Source of the DNA: Sulfurimonas sp.
GTDB lineage: Bacteria > Campylobacterota > Campylobacteria > Campylobacterales > Sulfurimonadaceae
DNA length: 45,248 nt
Reading direction: 5' to 3'
Assembly: GCA_026988315.1 (NCBI GenBank)
Contig: JALSLJ010000074.1
Location: 1 to 45,248 of the forward strand
The notes beneath the pieces are model-generated. The model saw nothing but the letters and a program-made list of their open reading frames with translations. It ran no database searches and was not told where the DNA came from. This document shows, piece by piece, positions 28,426-37,352 of the stretch (its first letter is position 1; every line of letters begins with the position of its first letter). Position numbers and translations under genes: made by a program.

Positions 28426-31400
28426 CTAATCACTTGTAATAAGGTGATATGGCAGTAAAAAAGTTCGTTTTATAATATTTAGTGGAGCTACTATGATATC
28501 TTCTGCAATGAGGGACTCTACTTTTGGATCATCAAGTGCTCCTGTGATACTTAGCGTAGTTGCAACTGTATCGTCGCCTAGCAAAATGTAGCCAACAATA
28601 GGTATTTGTGAAATTGCACTCCCTAAATCTGTTTTTAAATTAAGACGAAGATTTATATCATTTCTTTTAAAGCTCGCACGACCTCTTCCGAGGATAGTTA
28701 ACTCCTTGGATTTAACATATATATCACTAATATCAAATTCATCATCTTTTGAGTGAAAAATCATATACCCATCAGATACATCCAAACCTTTTCTGCTATA
28801 GCCAGGGAGTGAAAATGTAATTAAAGAGGGGATGGTGTTTACAAACGCAAGTACATTATTTAATACTTTGTATTCAACAATAGTGGTATCTTTCACATGA
28901 AACACACCATCATATTCAGAAGTTGTTCCATTCATTGAAAATGCTAATGAACCATTTTTAAATTTTGATAAAGCAAATAAATTTTCCATAAATTTATCAT
29001 TAAAATTTTTCCCATATATGTGAAAATCATTATCTATTAACTCAAGATTTGCACTTCCATTATTGTGTAGAAGCTGTGCTGTTATAACACTATTGAAGTA
29101 TTGCAAACTCATACTTTCAGATATTATGCGTCTGCTTTCATCAATATAGAGATGTGAATTTAAAAAATTTATAATAAAATTAGATTTTTGGGAGCCATCG
29201 GATGTTGATTTGCGTTCATTAAAAAAAGCAAGTACAGCATTGAGGTTTATTCCTATGTTTTGAGCATCAATAGTGATATTTTTATTCATAGCAACATCTA
29301 TGCTATTGTTGATATTAAGCGATATACTATCTTTGTATTTACCTCTGATAGTATAGTTTTGCACGGGCTTATTATCTAAAACTAAAATTTCATAAGGATA
29401 CTTTACATCCCCATAAAAACTTAAAAAAGAATCATTCTTATTCTTATAAAGCGTAAAATTTCCATTTGTTACATTATAATCATTAAGTATTTTTGATTTT
29501 TTAGTAAGTTTACTTAATGAGTTTAAATTGAGTTTCCATTTGGAGTCACTTATAATAAAGTCGATATCAAACTCATTTGATCTTATGAGTAGATCATCTC
29601 TTTTGGAATCTATAGAAAGTTTTGTATTTTTAGAGTTATAAAATATCTCACCGAGTTTTTCATTCTTGATTTTTAAGTAATTTAGATTAAGAGTACCTTT
29701 TTCATCTTCAAAGCTATATAGCCCATTTAATTTTGTTTCTATTCTATCTTTTAAACTCAAGTAGCTATATTTCAAATCTAAAGTATTGTTCAGTATGTCA
29801 AGTTTTGTATTTGCTATAACATATTCTAAGTCATCAAAATTAAACTTCACCTTTTTATTGGAAGAAAGCGTGAACTTTTTATCATAAGTCAATTGCAGTT
29901 TGGCATGTGGTTGCGCTAAGGTTAGTCCATGAGTGGTAAACTGAAATAGGTCAATATTGAGATGTGCTCTTATTGGTTGCAAGAGTACTTTTCCCCAAAC
30001 ATAGCTTGATGCTACTTTTGGCATATTGACTAATGTTTTTGGTATATCCATGCTTAGTTTGTTTGAGTCAAAATCTATATGTAAAGAATCTACATTAATA
30101 AGTTTTGATGAAAATTTCCAAACAGATGCATCAACATCAATGATATCCCCATCTTTTAGGATGTTATAGGTGATACGAAGTGGTTTCTTTTGATTATATA
30201 AAGACAAATCCACATCTTTAAATGATATATCTTTTACTGTAAAATCAATCGTGCCAAGACTATTACTCGTGTCAAAATTCACATCTACTTTTGTAATTAC
30301 AGAAACTTCATCATCGTATTTTGCTAACATGTTTTTAATTGTAACAACACCATTCTCAAGTGAAATATAAGCGTCAAATATATTTAAGTTTAGCCCCAAG
30401 TAATCAAAATTTGCATTTTTAGTAAAAAAGTCACCCTTTGCTTGTAGATCCATAGTCTGCAGATTGATTTCAAGTTTTAAGTTGGTGTCTATGAGACCCT
30501 TATGCTGGTAAAAAGGAAGTTTTACACCATATGCCTTGGTAATAGATAATAAATTATCATTAAGCATCCCTTTAAATAGTAGTTGTATAGTTACAAGTTC
30601 TTCCTCTTTCGTTAAATCTAACTTTATCCAGCTTTTATCTAAGAAAAATCCAGCTGTATAGGCTTTTTTTGGATAAATATATAGAATCCCATTTTTAAAC
30701 TCTAATTCCGTGTTTTTACTATCGATAGAATCTAGTTGTTTGTTATATGTATATTTTAAATCATGTACTGTAGCACTGATGTATAGATTTTTATAGAACT
30801 CTTGTAGGTTTTTATATTCTAGCCACCCATATATGCTATTGATTGAGAGTGATGACATATCTATAGCATCTAGTGCCCAGTAGTTAATATCTTCACCAAG
30901 GTTAAATAGCTTAATTGTATGTTTGATATTTGTAATGCTAGAGAGAGAGTTCACTCTATAGAGAAGTTTTTCTTTATTTGCATCAATAAAAACCTTAAGT
31001 TTTACATCATTGTTTATATCTACATTCAAAGCAGTGATTATCTCTATATCTTTTGTGTAGAGGTTTAAAATTATATTACCATCTACAATTATCTCTCTTT
31101 GTATATCTTTGAACTCTATTATCTCTATATTAAAGAGATTTGATTCAAAATAGAGTAAACTTTTAAGAGAAAAATTTGGAGATAAAGCATTGAAAAAACC
31201 ACTTTCCCCATACTTGTAATGAAAAGAAGCAGATATATCATTAAAAACAATTTTTTGAATAACTACATTTTCAAACCATGTATCAAACAAAACAAGTTCT
31301 TTAAAAATTTTCTTTATCTGCTTATAGTCGAAAGTATTGTTACTTGTTTCCTCTTTTTTTGTTATTTTTAGCTCATCGAGAGATATATCTAGTTTTTCAT

Positions 31401-31575
31401 TCCATTTTATGTATAATTTCTTGATTTGTAAATTTGGAATGTTTATATTTTCAATATATATTCCATTTTGTAAAAGTATAAAAACAACTGAAAGTAATAA
31501 AAAGATGAATGATAAAAAACTTACTATAATAAAGTATATTTTTGAAATTGCACTAATAATTATATTATCATTCAT
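28426..31575 (-). CDS. Large AsmA/YhdP-like envelope protein
   Basis: A 1049-residue protein anchored by one N-terminal helix (about residues 10-35). A long beta-rich periplasmic body without obvious catalytic residues follows. The C-terminal 150 residues hold the AsmA/YhdP-type pattern ILGRGRASFKRNDINLRLNL and SQIPIVGYILLGDDTVATTL. YhdP, TamB and AsmA family members form hydrophobic grooves that carry phospholipids between the two membranes; that role is inferred here from the family. An AGG seven bases upstream supports the start at 31575. Its 5' end overlaps the divergently transcribed mltG by 71 bp. Confidence 0.75.
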   Translation of the reverse strand: MNDNIIISAISKIYFIIVSFLSFIFLLLSVVFILLQNGIYIENINIPNLQIKKLYIKWNEKLDISLDELKITKKEETSNNTFDYKQIKKIFKELVLFDTWFENVVIQKIVFNDISASFHYKYGESGFFNALSPNFSLKSLLYFESNLFNIEIIEFKDIQREIIVDGNIILNLYTKDIEIITALNVDINNDVKLKVFIDANKEKLLYRVNSLSSITNIKHTIKLFNLGEDINYWALDAIDMSSLSINSIYGWLEYKNLQEFYKNLYISATVHDLKYTYNKQLDSIDSKNTELEFKNGILYIYPKKAYTAGFFLDKSWIKLDLTKEEELVTIQLLFKGMLNDNLLSITKAYGVKLPFYQHKGLIDTNLKLEINLQTMDLQAKGDFFTKNANFDYLGLNLNIFDAYISLENGVVTIKNMLAKYDDEVSVITKVDVNFDTSNSLGTIDFTVKDISFKDVDLSLYNQKKPLRITYNILKDGDIIDVDASVWKFSSKLINVDSLHIDFDSNKLSMDIPKTLVNMPKVASSYVWGKVLLQPIRAHLNIDLFQFTTHGLTLAQPHAKLQLTYDKKFTLSSNKKVKFNFDDLEYVIANTKLDILNNTLDLKYSYLSLKDRIETKLNGLYSFEDEKGTLNLNYLKIKNEKLGEIFYNSKNTKLSIDSKRDDLLIRSNEFDIDFIISDSKWKLNLNSLSKLTKKSKILNDYNVTNGNFTLYKNKNDSFLSFYGDVKYPYEILVLDNKPVQNYTIRGKYKDSISLNINNSIDVAMNKNITIDAQNIGINLNAVLAFFNERKSTSDGSQKSNFIINFLNSHLYIDESRRIISESMSLQYFNSVITAQLLHNNGSANLELIDNDFHIYGKNFNDKFMENLFALSKFKNGSLAFSMNGTTSEYDGVFHVKDTTIVEYKVLNNVLAFVNTIPSLITFSLPGYSRKGLDVSDGYMIFHSKDDEFDISDIYVKSKELTILGRGRASFKRNDINLRLNLKTDLGSAISQIPIVGYILLGDDTVATTLSITGALDDPKVESLIAEDIIVAPLNIIKRTFLLPYHLITSD

Positions 31576-32449
31576 GTATTACCTAAATCAGTATATTGAT
31601 ACCTCAAAAGTTCTCTATATTCCTCAAGGCTCTATTAATAAAATTATAACACAATTGCATGAGAAAAATTACGATGTTAGTAAACTTGATTCTTTGCTTT
31701 TAAGAGTGATAGGCTCGCCACAAAGTGGATGGATAAATATAGGTACAGAGAGAAGCACAAGAGCTGATTTTTTATATAAACTTACAACTGCAAAAGCAGC
31801 ACTTCAAAATGTAACACTTATCCCTGGTGAAACTACATTTATATTTTTGAATCAACTTTCACAAAATTTTAATTTAGATAGAGAAAAGTTACAAAAAGAG
31901 TACGATTTACAATCGCCCTTGGTAGAAGGCGCTTTTGTGCCAAATACCTATAGGATGCCTATAGGTATTACAGAGAAGGAGTTAATTAGACTTCTATTGA
32001 GTAGTTCAGCTAAACTAATGAAAGAGTTGTCTATAAAAATATTTGGGAACTATAATGAAAAAAAATGGTTTCAATATGTAGCAGTTGCTTCCATAATACA
32101 AAAAGAATCAGCGAATCTTGAAGAGATGCCAATAGTGAGCTCTGTTATACATAATAGAATAAAAAAAGGGATGAAACTACAGATGGACGGTACTTTAAAC
32201 TATGGAAAGTATTCTCATGTTAAAATAACACCAAAGCGCATTAGAGAGGATAAATCCATTTATAATACATATATACACAGTGGTGTTCCGAAAATTCCCA
32301 TATGTAATGTGAGTTTCGATGCTATTAGAGCTGCTATCTTCCCAGCAAAGACAGACTATCTCTATTTTATGAAGTCAAAGAGTGGTACGCACAACTTTGC
32401 ATGTAACTATTCTACACATTTAGACAATATAAAGGGTGCTACAAAATGA
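31505..32449 (+). CDS. mltG: Endolytic murein transglycosylase MltG (YceG family)
   Basis: Membrane-bound transglycosylase that cuts nascent glycan strands and helps set their length. The 314 residues start with one helix (about residues 9-24), then a LysM-like region, then the YceG catalytic domain with ASIIQKESANLEEMPIVSSV (catalytic Glu), LQMDGTLNYGKY and GVPKIPICNVSFDAIRAA, all typical. I choose the ATG at 31505 to keep the membrane helix; its upstream site (AAAG) is weak. A start at 31574 would remove the helix, and the overlap with the opposite gene would shrink to two bases. The 3' end is immediately followed by a tiny open frame with an ATGA overlap. Confidence 0.83.
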   Translation: MNDKKLTIIKYIFEIALIIILSFMYYLNQYIDTSKVLYIPQGSINKIITQLHEKNYDVSKLDSLLLRVIGSPQSGWINIGTERSTRADFLYKLTTAKAALQNVTLIPGETTFIFLNQLSQNFNLDREKLQKEYDLQSPLVEGAFVPNTYRMPIGITEKELIRLLLSSSAKLMKELSIKIFGNYNEKKWFQYVAVASIIQKESANLEEMPIVSSVIHNRIKKGMKLQMDGTLNYGKYSHVKITPKRIREDKSIYNTYIHSGVPKIPICNVSFDAIRAAIFPAKTDYLYFMKSKSGTHNFACNYSTHLDNIKGATK

Positions 32450-32582
32450 AACAAATTTTGAATATAGATAATTCTTTAGAGATGCTAATCAAATATTACC
32501 TATCTTAGTGTTATCATAATCTTGTAAATTTTTATGGGGCGAAAACTACTATAAAAATAAAATATTAACCTAAGGACAAACA

Positions 32583-34751
32583 ATGTCAAAAATTATTTGG
32601 ACAAAAATTGATGAAGCTCCGGCTTTAGCAACTTATTCGTTATTACCTATTGTAAATGCTTTTACTAAAGCAGCAGGTGTTGAAGTGGTAGTAAGTGATA
32701 TTTCACTTGCAAACAGAGTTCTTTCTTCTATGGGAAAAACTACTGATGAGCTAGCAAAACTAGGAGAAGTTGTTTTAGAAGCTGATGGTAACATCATTAA
32801 GCTTCCAAATATTTCTGCATCAGTTGGGCAACTGATTGATTGTATAACTGAGCTTCAAGGGCAAGGTTTTGATATTCCTGATTATCCTGAAACTCCTCAA
32901 AATGATGCAGAGAAAGAGATTCAGGCTAAATATGCAACTTGTTTAGGTTCAGCTGTTAATCCAGTTCTTCGTGAAGGAAACTCTGACAGACGCGCTGCTG
33001 CTGCAGTTAAGAAATTTGCTCAAAACAACCCACACAAGTTAGCACCTGCGAGTGAAAACTCTCAATCTAGAGTATTGCATATGGATGGTGGAGATTTCTT
33101 CTCAAATGAGCAATCAGTAATCCTTGATAATAACGCAAATGTTACTATTGAGCTAAATGGTAAATGCTTAAAAGAATTAACTGACATGCAAGATAAAGAG
33201 ATTATTGATGCTACTTTCATGTCTAAAAAAGCTTTAAGAAAATTCCTTCAAGAGACTATTGACAGTGCCAAATCAACTGACACTTTATGGTCATTACACC
33301 TTAAAGCTACGATGATGAAAGTAAGCGATCCAATTATGTTCGGTCATGCAACGGAAGTATTTTTCAAAGATGTATTTGATAAATATCAAGATGAGTTCGA
33401 CAAACTAGGTTATAACTCAAACATGGGTCTTGGTGATTTATACAAAAAATTAGAAAACTCTGATAAAAAAGATGAGATTATTGCTGCTATCGAAGCTGTG
33501 TATCCAACTCAGCCGCGTATTGCAATGGTTGATTCTTCTAAAGGTATTACAAACTTACACGCTTCAAATGATGTAATTATTGATGCTTCTATGCCAGCTG
33601 CAGTTAAGACTGGTTGTAAGATGTGGAACTGGGATGATAAAGCTGAAGATGTTGTTTGTGTAATTCCTGATGCTTCTTATGCAGTTTTTCACAAAGCTAT
33701 GGTTGATGATGTTGTAGCAAATGGTCAGTATGATGTTACAACTATGGGTAATGTTGCAAATGTTGGTCTTATGGCACAAAAAGCTGAAGAGTATGGTTCT
33801 CATCCAACAACTTTTGAAATCGCTGAAGCTGGTACTGTTGAAGTAAAACAAAATGGTAAAGTTTTAATGTCTCATGAAGTGGAAGAGGGTGATATTTGGA
33901 GACTTTCTCGTGTGAAAGATATTCCAATTCAAGACTGGGTTAGACTCGCTGTAGAGCGTGGTACACTTACTGGTTCTCCAGTAGTATTCTGGCTAGATGA
34001 AAATCGTGCTCATGATGCAAATATGATTAAAAAAGTAAATGAGTATCTTAAAAATCATGATACATCAGGACTAGAAATTCATATAATGAATGTTACTGAT
34101 GCAACTAAATTTTCAAATGCTAGAGTAAGAGAAGGTAAAGATACTATCGCTGCAACTGGTAATGTTCTTAGAGATCACCTGACTGACATGTACCCAATTT
34201 TAGAGCTTGGAACATCTGCAAAAATGCTTTCAATTGTTCCTTTATTAGCTGGTGGTGGACTGTTTGAGACTGGTGCAGGTGGATCTGCTCCTAAGCATGT
34301 TGATCAGTTTGTTGCAGAGGGTCACTTAAGATGGGATTCACTTGGTGAGTTCTTAGCACTTGCTGAGTCTTTAAGATTTATTGGCAACAAAAACTCTGAT
34401 GAAAAATTAGCTGCTCTTACAGCTGCTCTTGATATTGCAAACGATGGTTACCTTTCAAACAATAAAGAGCCAGGTAGAAAATGTGGTGAGCCAGACAATA
34501 AAGCTTCTCACTTCTTCTTAGCACAATATTGGGCTAAAGCATTAGCTGAGGGTGATAACGCTGAGTTAGCTGCTAGATTTGCACCTGTTGCAAAAGCTTT
34601 AACTGAAAATGAAGATACAATTATCGCTGAGTTACTTGCTGTTGAAGGTAAAGCTCAAGATATTGGTGGTTACTTCCGTCCAGATGATGCAAAAGCTGAA
34701 ACTGCAATGAGACCATCTGCTACATTAAATAAGATTATTAGCGCTATATAA
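32583..34751 (+). CDS. icd: Isocitrate dehydrogenase, NADP-dependent monomeric type
   Basis: Monomeric IDH (IDH-II type, 722 residues) that interconverts isocitrate and 2-oxoglutarate; in a reductive cycle it carboxylates 2-oxoglutarate. The start KIIWTKIDEAPALATYSLLP and the stretches LREGNSDRRAAAAVKKFA and DPIMFGHATEVFFKDVF are diagnostic of this family and not found in the dimeric Icd. GTSAKMLSIVPLLAGGGLFE and LAESLRFIGNKNSD further support it. AAGGA lies before the ATG. A strong hairpin with a T-rich tail follows the stop, so this gene is its own unit, set apart from mdh-oorC by a structured leader. Confidence 0.97.
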   Translation: MSKIIWTKIDEAPALATYSLLPIVNAFTKAAGVEVVVSDISLANRVLSSMGKTTDELAKLGEVVLEADGNIIKLPNISASVGQLIDCITELQGQGFDIPDYPETPQNDAEKEIQAKYATCLGSAVNPVLREGNSDRRAAAAVKKFAQNNPHKLAPASENSQSRVLHMDGGDFFSNEQSVILDNNANVTIELNGKCLKELTDMQDKEIIDATFMSKKALRKFLQETIDSAKSTDTLWSLHLKATMMKVSDPIMFGHATEVFFKDVFDKYQDEFDKLGYNSNMGLGDLYKKLENSDKKDEIIAAIEAVYPTQPRIAMVDSSKGITNLHASNDVIIDASMPAAVKTGCKMWNWDDKAEDVVCVIPDASYAVFHKAMVDDVVANGQYDVTTMGNVANVGLMAQKAEEYGSHPTTFEIAEAGTVEVKQNGKVLMSHEVEEGDIWRLSRVKDIPIQDWVRLAVERGTLTGSPVVFWLDENRAHDANMIKKVNEYLKNHDTSGLEIHIMNVTDATKFSNARVREGKDTIAATGNVLRDHLTDMYPILELGTSAKMLSIVPLLAGGGLFETGAGGSAPKHVDQFVAEGHLRWDSLGEFLALAESLRFIGNKNSDEKLAALTAALDIANDGYLSNNKEPGRKCGEPDNKASHFFLAQYWAKALAEGDNAELAARFAPVAKALTENEDTIIAELLAVEGKAQDIGGYFRPDDAKAETAMRPSATLNKIISAI

Positions 34752-34763
34752 TGTAAAGAACAG

Positions 34764-34794
34764 GAGAGGGGTTTCTCCTCTCTTTTCTTTTTTT
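34764..34794 (+). terminator. Intrinsic terminator of icd
   Basis: GAGAGG/CCTCTC hairpin (34764-34782), with alternative AGGAGA/TCTCCT pairing, followed by a T-rich run (TTTTCTTTTTTT). Confidence 0.85.
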
Positions 34795-34900
34795 ATATAA
34801 AACTATTTTGTTGGTTTTATATAAAAGACGAAAGTCTTTGATTGATGCTTAATATACTTAAGTGTTGTGTGTTCGCACATATTGTTTAAGTTTATTAAAC
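34793..34900 (+). promoter_or_regulatory. Structured leader upstream of mdh
   Basis: Four inverted repeats in a row: TTATATAAAAC/GTTTTATATAA (34793-34824); AAAGAC-GAAA-GTCTTT, a GNRA-type hairpin (34824-34839); a 15-pair stem with one mismatch and several G-U pairs around a TTCG loop (34857-34890); and GTTTAA/TTAAAC (34884-34900). The last shares bases with the 3' arm of the third, so the two cannot form together. This could be a switchable leader for the rTCA operon, or part of a small RNA. No known riboswitch class is recognised. Confidence 0.4.
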
Positions 34901-34933
34901 AGGCATCATAGTATTTAATATGTAGGAGTATAA

Positions 34934-35890
34934 ATGAGTCAAGGTAAAAGAGTAGGAATTGTAGGAGCTGGAAATGTAGGTGCTACAGTAGCATATTCTC
35001 TAGCGATGCTTGGTTCTTGTCATGAGATTATTCTTCGTGATAATAAGATAGATGTAGCTAGAGGTAAGGCGCTTGATATGTCTCAAGCCGCTTCAGCAGT
35101 AAGAAGTCACACAGTAGTTAGTGTTGCAGAAGATATGTCTGATTTAGTTAATTGTGATGTTGTTGTTGTGACAGCTGGTAGTCCAAGGCTTCCAGGGATG
35201 AGTCGTGATGACTTACTTATGATTAATGCAAGTATCACAAAAGAGGTTATACAAGGTATAGCTGAGTATTCTCCAAATGCAATTATTATAATGGTATCCA
35301 ATCCATTGGATGCTATGACTTATGTAGCATTAAAAGAGAGTGGTTTTGATAGAAGTCGTGTTATTGGGATGGCAGGTATTTTAGATAGTTCGAGAATGGC
35401 TGCATTTATTCAAGAAAAACTCGGATATGGTGGAGGTCAAATTCGTGCATCTGTTATGGGTGGTCATGGTGATGATATGGTTCCATTACCTCGCTATTCT
35501 ACAGTTGCAGGTGTTCCTCTTTCTGATGTTTTAAGTGAAGATGAGATAGATGAAATTGTAGTGCGTACTCGTAATGGTGGTGCAGAAATTGTTGGACATC
35601 TTAAAACTGGTTCGGCGTATTATGCACCAGCAAAATCAACAGCAATTATGGTTGATGCTATTTTAAAAGATACAAAGCAGATCCATCCATGTGCAGTTTA
35701 TTTAGAGGGTGAATATGGCTATAAAGATGTTGTTTCTGGTGTTCCAGTGATGCTAGGTGCAAATGGAGCAGAAAAAATTATCGAAGTTACGCTTGATGAA
35801 GCAGAACAAGAGATGTTTAAAAAGTCTTGCGCATCAGTACAAGAACTTATAGACTCTTTAAATAAAAATAATTTTTTTAAAGGTAAGTAA
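34934..35890 (+). CDS. mdh: Malate dehydrogenase, lactate-dehydrogenase-like type
   Basis: NAD-dependent enzyme of 318 residues; in the reductive cycle it reduces oxaloacetate to malate. The nucleotide-binding loop is [15 protein letters not shown], followed by [18 protein letters not shown], the arginine-bearing active loop [30 protein letters not shown] and the catalytic histidine region [15 protein letters not shown]. The PRLPGMSR loop points to malate as substrate rather than lactate. A good AGGAG site lies before the ATG. It opens a tightly packed operon that runs to oorC at 42660 with gaps of -1 to 42 bp. Confidence 0.95.
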   Translation: MSQGKRVGIVGAGNVGATVAYSLAMLGSCHEIILRDNKIDVARGKALDMSQAASAVRSHTVVSVAEDMSDLVNCDVVVVTAGSPRLPGMSRDDLLMINASITKEVIQGIAEYSPNAIIIMVSNPLDAMTYVALKESGFDRSRVIGMAGILDSSRMAAFIQEKLGYGGGQIRASVMGGHGDDMVPLPRYSTVAGVPLSDVLSEDEIDEIVVRTRNGGAEIVGHLKTGSAYYAPAKSTAIMVDAILKDTKQIHPCAVYLEGEYGYKDVVSGVPVMLGANGAEKIIEVTLDEAEQEMFKKSCASVQELIDSLNKNNFFKGK

Positions 35891-35891
35891 T

Positions 35892-36743
35892 ATGCGTGAA
35901 ATTGCGTATGAAGAGATAGTGAAAAATGTTAGAGATATTATTGTTTATTCTGCTTCAAATTTGCCAGAAGATGCTTTACAAGCAATGAAAGATGCTTACG
36001 AAAACGAAAAAAGCCCTGTAAGTAAAGAGGTTCTCAAGCAACTTTTAGAAAATGCTGATATAGCAAGTTCTGAAGCGCGTCCTTTATGTCAAGATACTGG
36101 TCTAGCAGTTTTCTTTGTAAAAATTGGTGCGGATGTAAAGGTTGTTGGTGGTCTTTTGAAAGATGCTATTAACGAGGGTACCGAAAAAGGTTATGTAGAG
36201 GGTTATTTAAGAGCTTCAACCTGTCACCCTTTTACTCGTGCCAACAATAAAGATACAGTTGGTTATAACTTACCTGCAATTATTCACCTTGATATTGTGG
36301 AGGGTGATAAAATAGATATAGAATATGCTGCAAAAGGTGGTGGGAGTGAAAATGTATCTCGTGCAAGAGTTTTTCCACCAGCTGCTGGAAAGCAAGGTGT
36401 AATTGACTATGTAAGAGAGTGTATCTCTGATGCTGGTCCAAATCCATGCCCCCCACTTACTGTTGGTGTTGGGATTGGTGGAACTTTTGAAAAAGCTGTA
36501 ATTAGCTCCAAGCATGCACTATTCCGTGATATTGGTTCAGTAAACGAAGATCCTGATATGGCAGAGATGGAAGAAACTATAAAATTAGAATTAAACAAGC
36601 TCGGTATCGGTACTATGGGTATGGGTGGAACAGAGACCGTTTTAGCTGTGCATATTGAAGCTAACCCATGCCATATCGCCTCTTTGCCAGTGTCTGTTAA
36701 TGTTCAGTGTCATAGCTCACGCCATACACATATCACTATATAA
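35892..36743 (+). CDS. Fumarate hydratase class I, alpha subunit
   Basis: Large subunit (283 residues) of a two-part iron-sulfur fumarase. The region RPLCQDTGLAVFFVKIG, the cysteine in LRASTCHPFTRAN and the stretch GGSENVSRARVFPPA are typical of the TtdA/FumA N-terminal domain, with GVGIGGTFEKAVISSKHAL and MGMGGTETVLAVHIE near the end. It hydrates fumarate to malate or the reverse. Class I and not tartrate dehydratase is inferred from its position between mdh and sucCD. It starts one base after mdh, and the beta subunit gene follows after 9 bp. Confidence 0.92.
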   Translation: MREIAYEEIVKNVRDIIVYSASNLPEDALQAMKDAYENEKSPVSKEVLKQLLENADIASSEARPLCQDTGLAVFFVKIGADVKVVGGLLKDAINEGTEKGYVEGYLRASTCHPFTRANNKDTVGYNLPAIIHLDIVEGDKIDIEYAAKGGGSENVSRARVFPPAAGKQGVIDYVRECISDAGPNPCPPLTVGVGIGGTFEKAVISSKHALFRDIGSVNEDPDMAEMEETIKLELNKLGIGTMGMGGTETVLAVHIEANPCHIASLPVSVNVQCHSSRHTHITI

Positions 36744-36752
36744 GGAGAAAAG

Positions 36753-37310
36753 ATGAGTAAAACATATCACTTAACAACTCCACTTAGTGACGAAATTGTT
36801 TCAGAGCTTCAAAGTGGTGATATTGTATATTTAAGCGGTACTATTTATACCGCAAGAGATGCTGCCCATAAAAGACTTGTTGATTTACTTGACGCTGGAG
36901 AAGATCTTCCTTTTGACATAAAGGGTGCTGTGATCTATTTTGTAGGACCAACTCCACCTAAGCCGGGTGACCCGATTGGAAGTGCAGGACCAACTACATC
37001 TTACCGTATGGATTCTTATTCTCCTAGGCTGATTGCTGAGGGTTTAAAAGGGATGATAGGTAAGGGTAAAAGAAATAAAGATGTAACAGATGCATGTGAA
37101 GAGTATAAAGCTGTATATTTTGGCGCTACTGGTGGTGCTGGAGCACTTTTAGGGAAGCAAATTAAAAGTGCAGAGGTTATTGCTTATGAGGAACTGGGTC
37201 CCGAAGCAGTTAGAAAACTAGAAGTTGTTGATTTTCCAGTGACAGTAGTAAATGACACACATGGCGAAGACCTATATAAAATTGGTCGTGCCAAATATGA
37301 AATCAAATAG
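36753..37310 (+). CDS. Fumarate hydratase class I, beta subunit
   Basis: Small subunit (185 residues) of the same fumarase, matching the FumA C-terminal/TtdB domain. Signature stretches are GTIYTARDAAHKRLVD, YFVGPTPPKPGDPIGSAGPT and TTSYRMDSYSPRLIAEGLKG, with YFGATGGAGALL further on. Two-subunit class I fumarases are common in anaerobes and rTCA organisms, while E. coli FumA fuses both parts. The ribosome-binding site AAGGAG lies just before the ATG. The ordering alpha-beta and short spacing indicate a stoichiometric operon. Confidence 0.92.
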   Translation: MSKTYHLTTPLSDEIVSELQSGDIVYLSGTIYTARDAAHKRLVDLLDAGEDLPFDIKGAVIYFVGPTPPKPGDPIGSAGPTTSYRMDSYSPRLIAEGLKGMIGKGKRNKDVTDACEEYKAVYFGATGGAGALLGKQIKSAEVIAYEELGPEAVRKLEVVDFPVTVVNDTHGEDLYKIGRAKYEIK

Positions 37311-37352
37311 GTCAGAAGTTAAATAACTTCCAATTTAAAACAAGGAGAATTA

